The notes below the pieces were generated by a model that was not told the origin of the DNA, made no database searches, and worked only from the letters and a program-made list of their open reading frames with translations. A program made the translations under genes and the position numbers. DNA of 64,000 nt, taken from Microbacterium sp. zg-B96 (GTDB lineage: Bacteria > Actinomycetota > Actinomycetes > Actinomycetales > Microbacteriaceae). Where the stretch lies: positions 2,294,001 to 2,358,000 of the forward strand of contig NZ_CP126738.1 of assembly GCF_030246865.1 (NCBI RefSeq), in the 5' to 3' direction. Of this stretch, positions 62,129 to 64,000 are shown piece by piece (position 1 is the stretch's first letter; each line of letters starts with the position of its first letter).

Positions 62129-63856
62129 TCACCCCGGCAAGCCCGACCCCGGCGTGCCCCGGGCGCCGACGAGCCACGCATACCCGTGCGGCCCCAGCCG
62201 CAGGCCGTGGTGGCGGATGCCGGTGAGCACATCCGTCCCCGACAGCATCGGCAGGTGCACGGGGTCGCCGCTGACGTTGGTCACGGCCACGACCTCGTCG
62301 GGCGTCCCCGCGGCGCGGCGGATCACCACCACCCGCTCATCGAGCCTCTCCACGCGCTGCGCGGCGAACGGCGACAGCCCCGGCAGCCCTCGACGGGCCG
62401 CGAGCAGCCCGCGGAGCCCCTGAAGCATCCCCGTCCGTCGCGGCGACGAGCTCGCCTCGGCCCGCAGCCGGTCGGCATCCAGCACCTCACGATTGATGCG
62501 GCGCGGGATGCCGGACTCCTCCATCCCCGCGCGGTCCTGACCCGACCCCAGCAGCGAGTGGTAGTAGATCGCGGGCACGCCGACCACCGACAGCAGGATC
62601 GCGTGGGCCGCCAGACCGCGCGCCACGGCGTCGCCATCGGGGTCGGCGGACTCCGGCGACACGAGCGCGTCGAGGTAGTTCGTGTTCAGCTCGTACACCC
62701 CGCTCGTGCCGTCGGGGCGCCGCGCCAGCGACACCTGGCCGCCGCGGGCGAGAGTGCGCTCCACGAGCAGCGCGCGGTCGTCGTCGGTGAGCAGCCCCTC
62801 CGTCGGCCGCAGCCCGATGCCGTCGTGGCTCGCGAGAAAGTTGAACCACGTCGCACTGTCGCTGACCGGCCCGATGCCGCTCGCCCACTCCGTCAGCACC
62901 GTGGCGCGCCCGGTGACGAACGCGTGCAGCACGAGCGGCGGCAGCGCGAACTGGTAGACCATGTGCGCCTCGTCGGACCCATCACCGAAGTAGCGCACGT
63001 TGTCGGCGTGCGGCACGTTCGTCTCGGTCAGCAGCAGGATGCCGGGGGCCAGCGCATCCACGAGCGCACGCCAGATGCGGATGACGGCATGCGTCTGCGG
63101 CAGGTGGATGCAGGTGGTGCCGGGTTCCTTCCACAGAAACCCGATGGCATCCAGCCGCACCGTCGTCGCCCCGCGCGCGAGGTACCCGAGCAGCACGTCG
63201 GTCAGCTCCAGCAGCACCGCCGGGGTGCGCGGGTCGACGTCGACCTGGTCGGGCCCGAAGGTCGTCCAGGCACGCGTGGTGGTGCCGTCGGGTCGCGGAT
63301 ACTCGTGCACGAGCGGAGTCGTGCGCGGCCGCACGACCTGCGAGACGTCGAAGTCCCCACCGGGGTCGAGGAAGTACCCGGCGTATCGCGGGTCGCCGGC
63401 GAGCCACCCCCGGAACCACGCGCTCGCGGACGAGACGTGGTTGGCCACGAAGTCCAGCGCCAACGCGTGGTCGGTGCGCACGTCGGCGACGTCGTCCCAC
63501 GACCCGAGGTCGGGATTCACCTGCCGGTGGTCGACGACCCCGAACCCGTCGTCGGACGTCCAGGGGTAGATCGGCAGCAGGTGCACGTCGGTGACGGCAT
63601 CGCCGACGTGCTCACGCAGCACCTCGGCCAGCGTGTGCAGCGGCGCCTGGCCGGGCCGACGGAACGCATCCCCGTAGGTGATCAGGTAGGCACTCCCCTG
63701 ATCCGGCCTGGGGCGTCCTGCACCGCGCAGGGCGGGCGCCCACCGCTCAACGAGGGAGAGCAGGCCCGCCAGCACCTCCGTGCCGTCGGAAGCATAGAGC
63801 TGCGTCACCAGCGGCGCGAGCCGGTCGCGCAACGCCGCGGCATCCACGTCGGTCAT
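62129..63856 (-). CDS. GH13_18 glycoside phosphorylase, glucosylglycerate-phosphorylase-like
   Basis: 575 residues, with GGGAG before the ATG. Alpha-amylase-type barrel: nucleophile D236 in VRLDAIGF, acid/base E278 in LLTETN, D345 in ASHDGIGL. It is longer than typical sucrose phosphorylases, and residues after the nucleophile (LWKEPGTTCIHLPQTH) match the group that includes glucosylglycerate phosphorylase (E. coli YcjM type), not the sucrose enzymes. It should cleave an alpha-glucoside with phosphate to glucose-1-phosphate. A sugar ABC permease gene ends 13 nt upstream on the same strand. Sucrose phosphorylase is the alternative. Confidence 0.82.
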   Translation of the reverse strand: MTDVDAAALRDRLAPLVTQLYASDGTEVLAGLLSLVERWAPALRGAGRPRPDQGSAYLITYGDAFRRPGQAPLHTLAEVLREHVGDAVTDVHLLPIYPWTSDDGFGVVDHRQVNPDLGSWDDVADVRTDHALALDFVANHVSSASAWFRGWLAGDPRYAGYFLDPGGDFDVSQVVRPRTTPLVHEYPRPDGTTTRAWTTFGPDQVDVDPRTPAVLLELTDVLLGYLARGATTVRLDAIGFLWKEPGTTCIHLPQTHAVIRIWRALVDALAPGILLLTETNVPHADNVRYFGDGSDEAHMVYQFALPPLVLHAFVTGRATVLTEWASGIGPVSDSATWFNFLASHDGIGLRPTEGLLTDDDRALLVERTLARGGQVSLARRPDGTSGVYELNTNYLDALVSPESADPDGDAVARGLAAHAILLSVVGVPAIYYHSLLGSGQDRAGMEESGIPRRINREVLDADRLRAEASSSPRRTGMLQGLRGLLAARRGLPGLSPFAAQRVERLDERVVVIRRAAGTPDEVVAVTNVSGDPVHLPMLSGTDVLTGIRHHGLRLGPHGYAWLVGARGTPGSGLPG

Positions 63857-63869
63857 CTGCGCGCTCCCG

Positions 63870-64000
63870 CTAGCCCTTCTCGGCGCCCGCGGTGAGGCCG
63901 CCGACGAGCAGGCGCTCCGACGCGAAGAACAGCACGATGATCGGCAGCGTCAGGATGACCGACCCCGCCATCAGCACGGTCGTGGGCACCTCGATGCTGC
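63870..64000 (-). CDS. Sugar ABC transporter permease, C-terminal end (MalG family)
   Basis: Only the last 43 or so residues are in the window: a final transmembrane helix (VILTLPIIVLFFASERLLVG) and the tail GGLTAGAEKG, the standard ending of MalG-type CUT1 permeases, where the C-terminus touches the ATPase. It is upstream of the phosphorylase gene by 13 nt, forming one operon. Partial at the window edge. Confidence 0.85.
   Translation of the reverse strand, partial: SIEVPTTVLMAGSVILTLPIIVLFFASERLLVGGLTAGAEKG

Overview
This is high-GC DNA from an actinomycete, most likely Microbacterium or a close Microbacteriaceae relative. The evidence is the actinobacterial gene set (an ImuA/ImuB/DnaE2 mutasome under an actinobacterial SOS box, DUF3027, DUF2510, an XPB-type helicase with its associated protein), frequent leaderless starts placed 6-8 nt behind a -10 box, many GTG starts, and very frequent GGATGCC/GGCATCC words. 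No rRNA gene or CRISPR array was seen.

Region 1 (1 to about 27.5 kb) looks like the int-proximal part of a decayed genomic island inserted at the 3' end of a tRNA-Arg(CCU) gene. Next to the tRNA lies a tyrosine integrase with two frameshifts in its N-terminal arm. Inward from it is a complete seven-gene minus-strand operon, brxA-brxB-brxC-pglX-pglZ-brxL-kinase, which is a type 1 BREX phage-defence system. It has two oddities: BrxL ends in what looks like a MITD1-type phospholipase-D-like domain instead of the Lon-like domain, and a small Ser/Thr kinase is coupled to its end. Further in are a pentapeptide-repeat protein, a small GGPxDG protein, a large RecB-like nuclease/helicase fusion (TM0106 family), an ADP-ribosyltransferase-like fragment, a frameshifted TraA/MobF relaxase remnant, an antitoxin remnant, a membrane protein with Ltp-type (superinfection-exclusion-like) repeats, and the N-terminal part of an HsdR-like restriction helicase that leaves the window.

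Region 2 (27.5-34 kb) is core-like: a HesB/IscA-like protein and the SOS-controlled imuA-imuB-dnaE2 translesion operon. dnaE2 carries a palindrome inside its coding sequence. Region 3 (34-42 kb) is a hexuronate/mannonate operon (fructuronate reductase, idonate-type dehydrogenase, MFS transporter, mannonate dehydratase, KDPG aldolase, KDG kinase) with a divergent LacI regulator. Together these convert fructuronate through mannonate, KDG and KDPG to pyruvate and glyceraldehyde-3-phosphate.

Region 4 (42-48 kb) has single genes: a DHA2 exporter, an HNH nuclease behind a possible leader peptide and terminator, an M23 cell-wall peptidase with a long leader, a DtxR regulator and serC. Region 5 (48-56.4 kb) is a TetR-controlled oligopeptide-type ABC transporter joined to a GH3 beta-glucosidase, probably for glycoside uptake and hydrolysis. 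Region 6 (56.7-62 kb) holds DUF3027 and cold-shock genes, a small membrane protein, and the XPB-type helicase with its associated protein. Region 7 (62.1 kb to the end) starts a GH13_18 phosphorylase (glucosylglycerate-phosphorylase-like) with the end of a sugar ABC permease. Several families of palindromic intergenic repeats occur to the right of the tRNA: one 75-bp element in two almost identical copies, one GTCGTC/GACGAC element in four copies, and two single palindromes.
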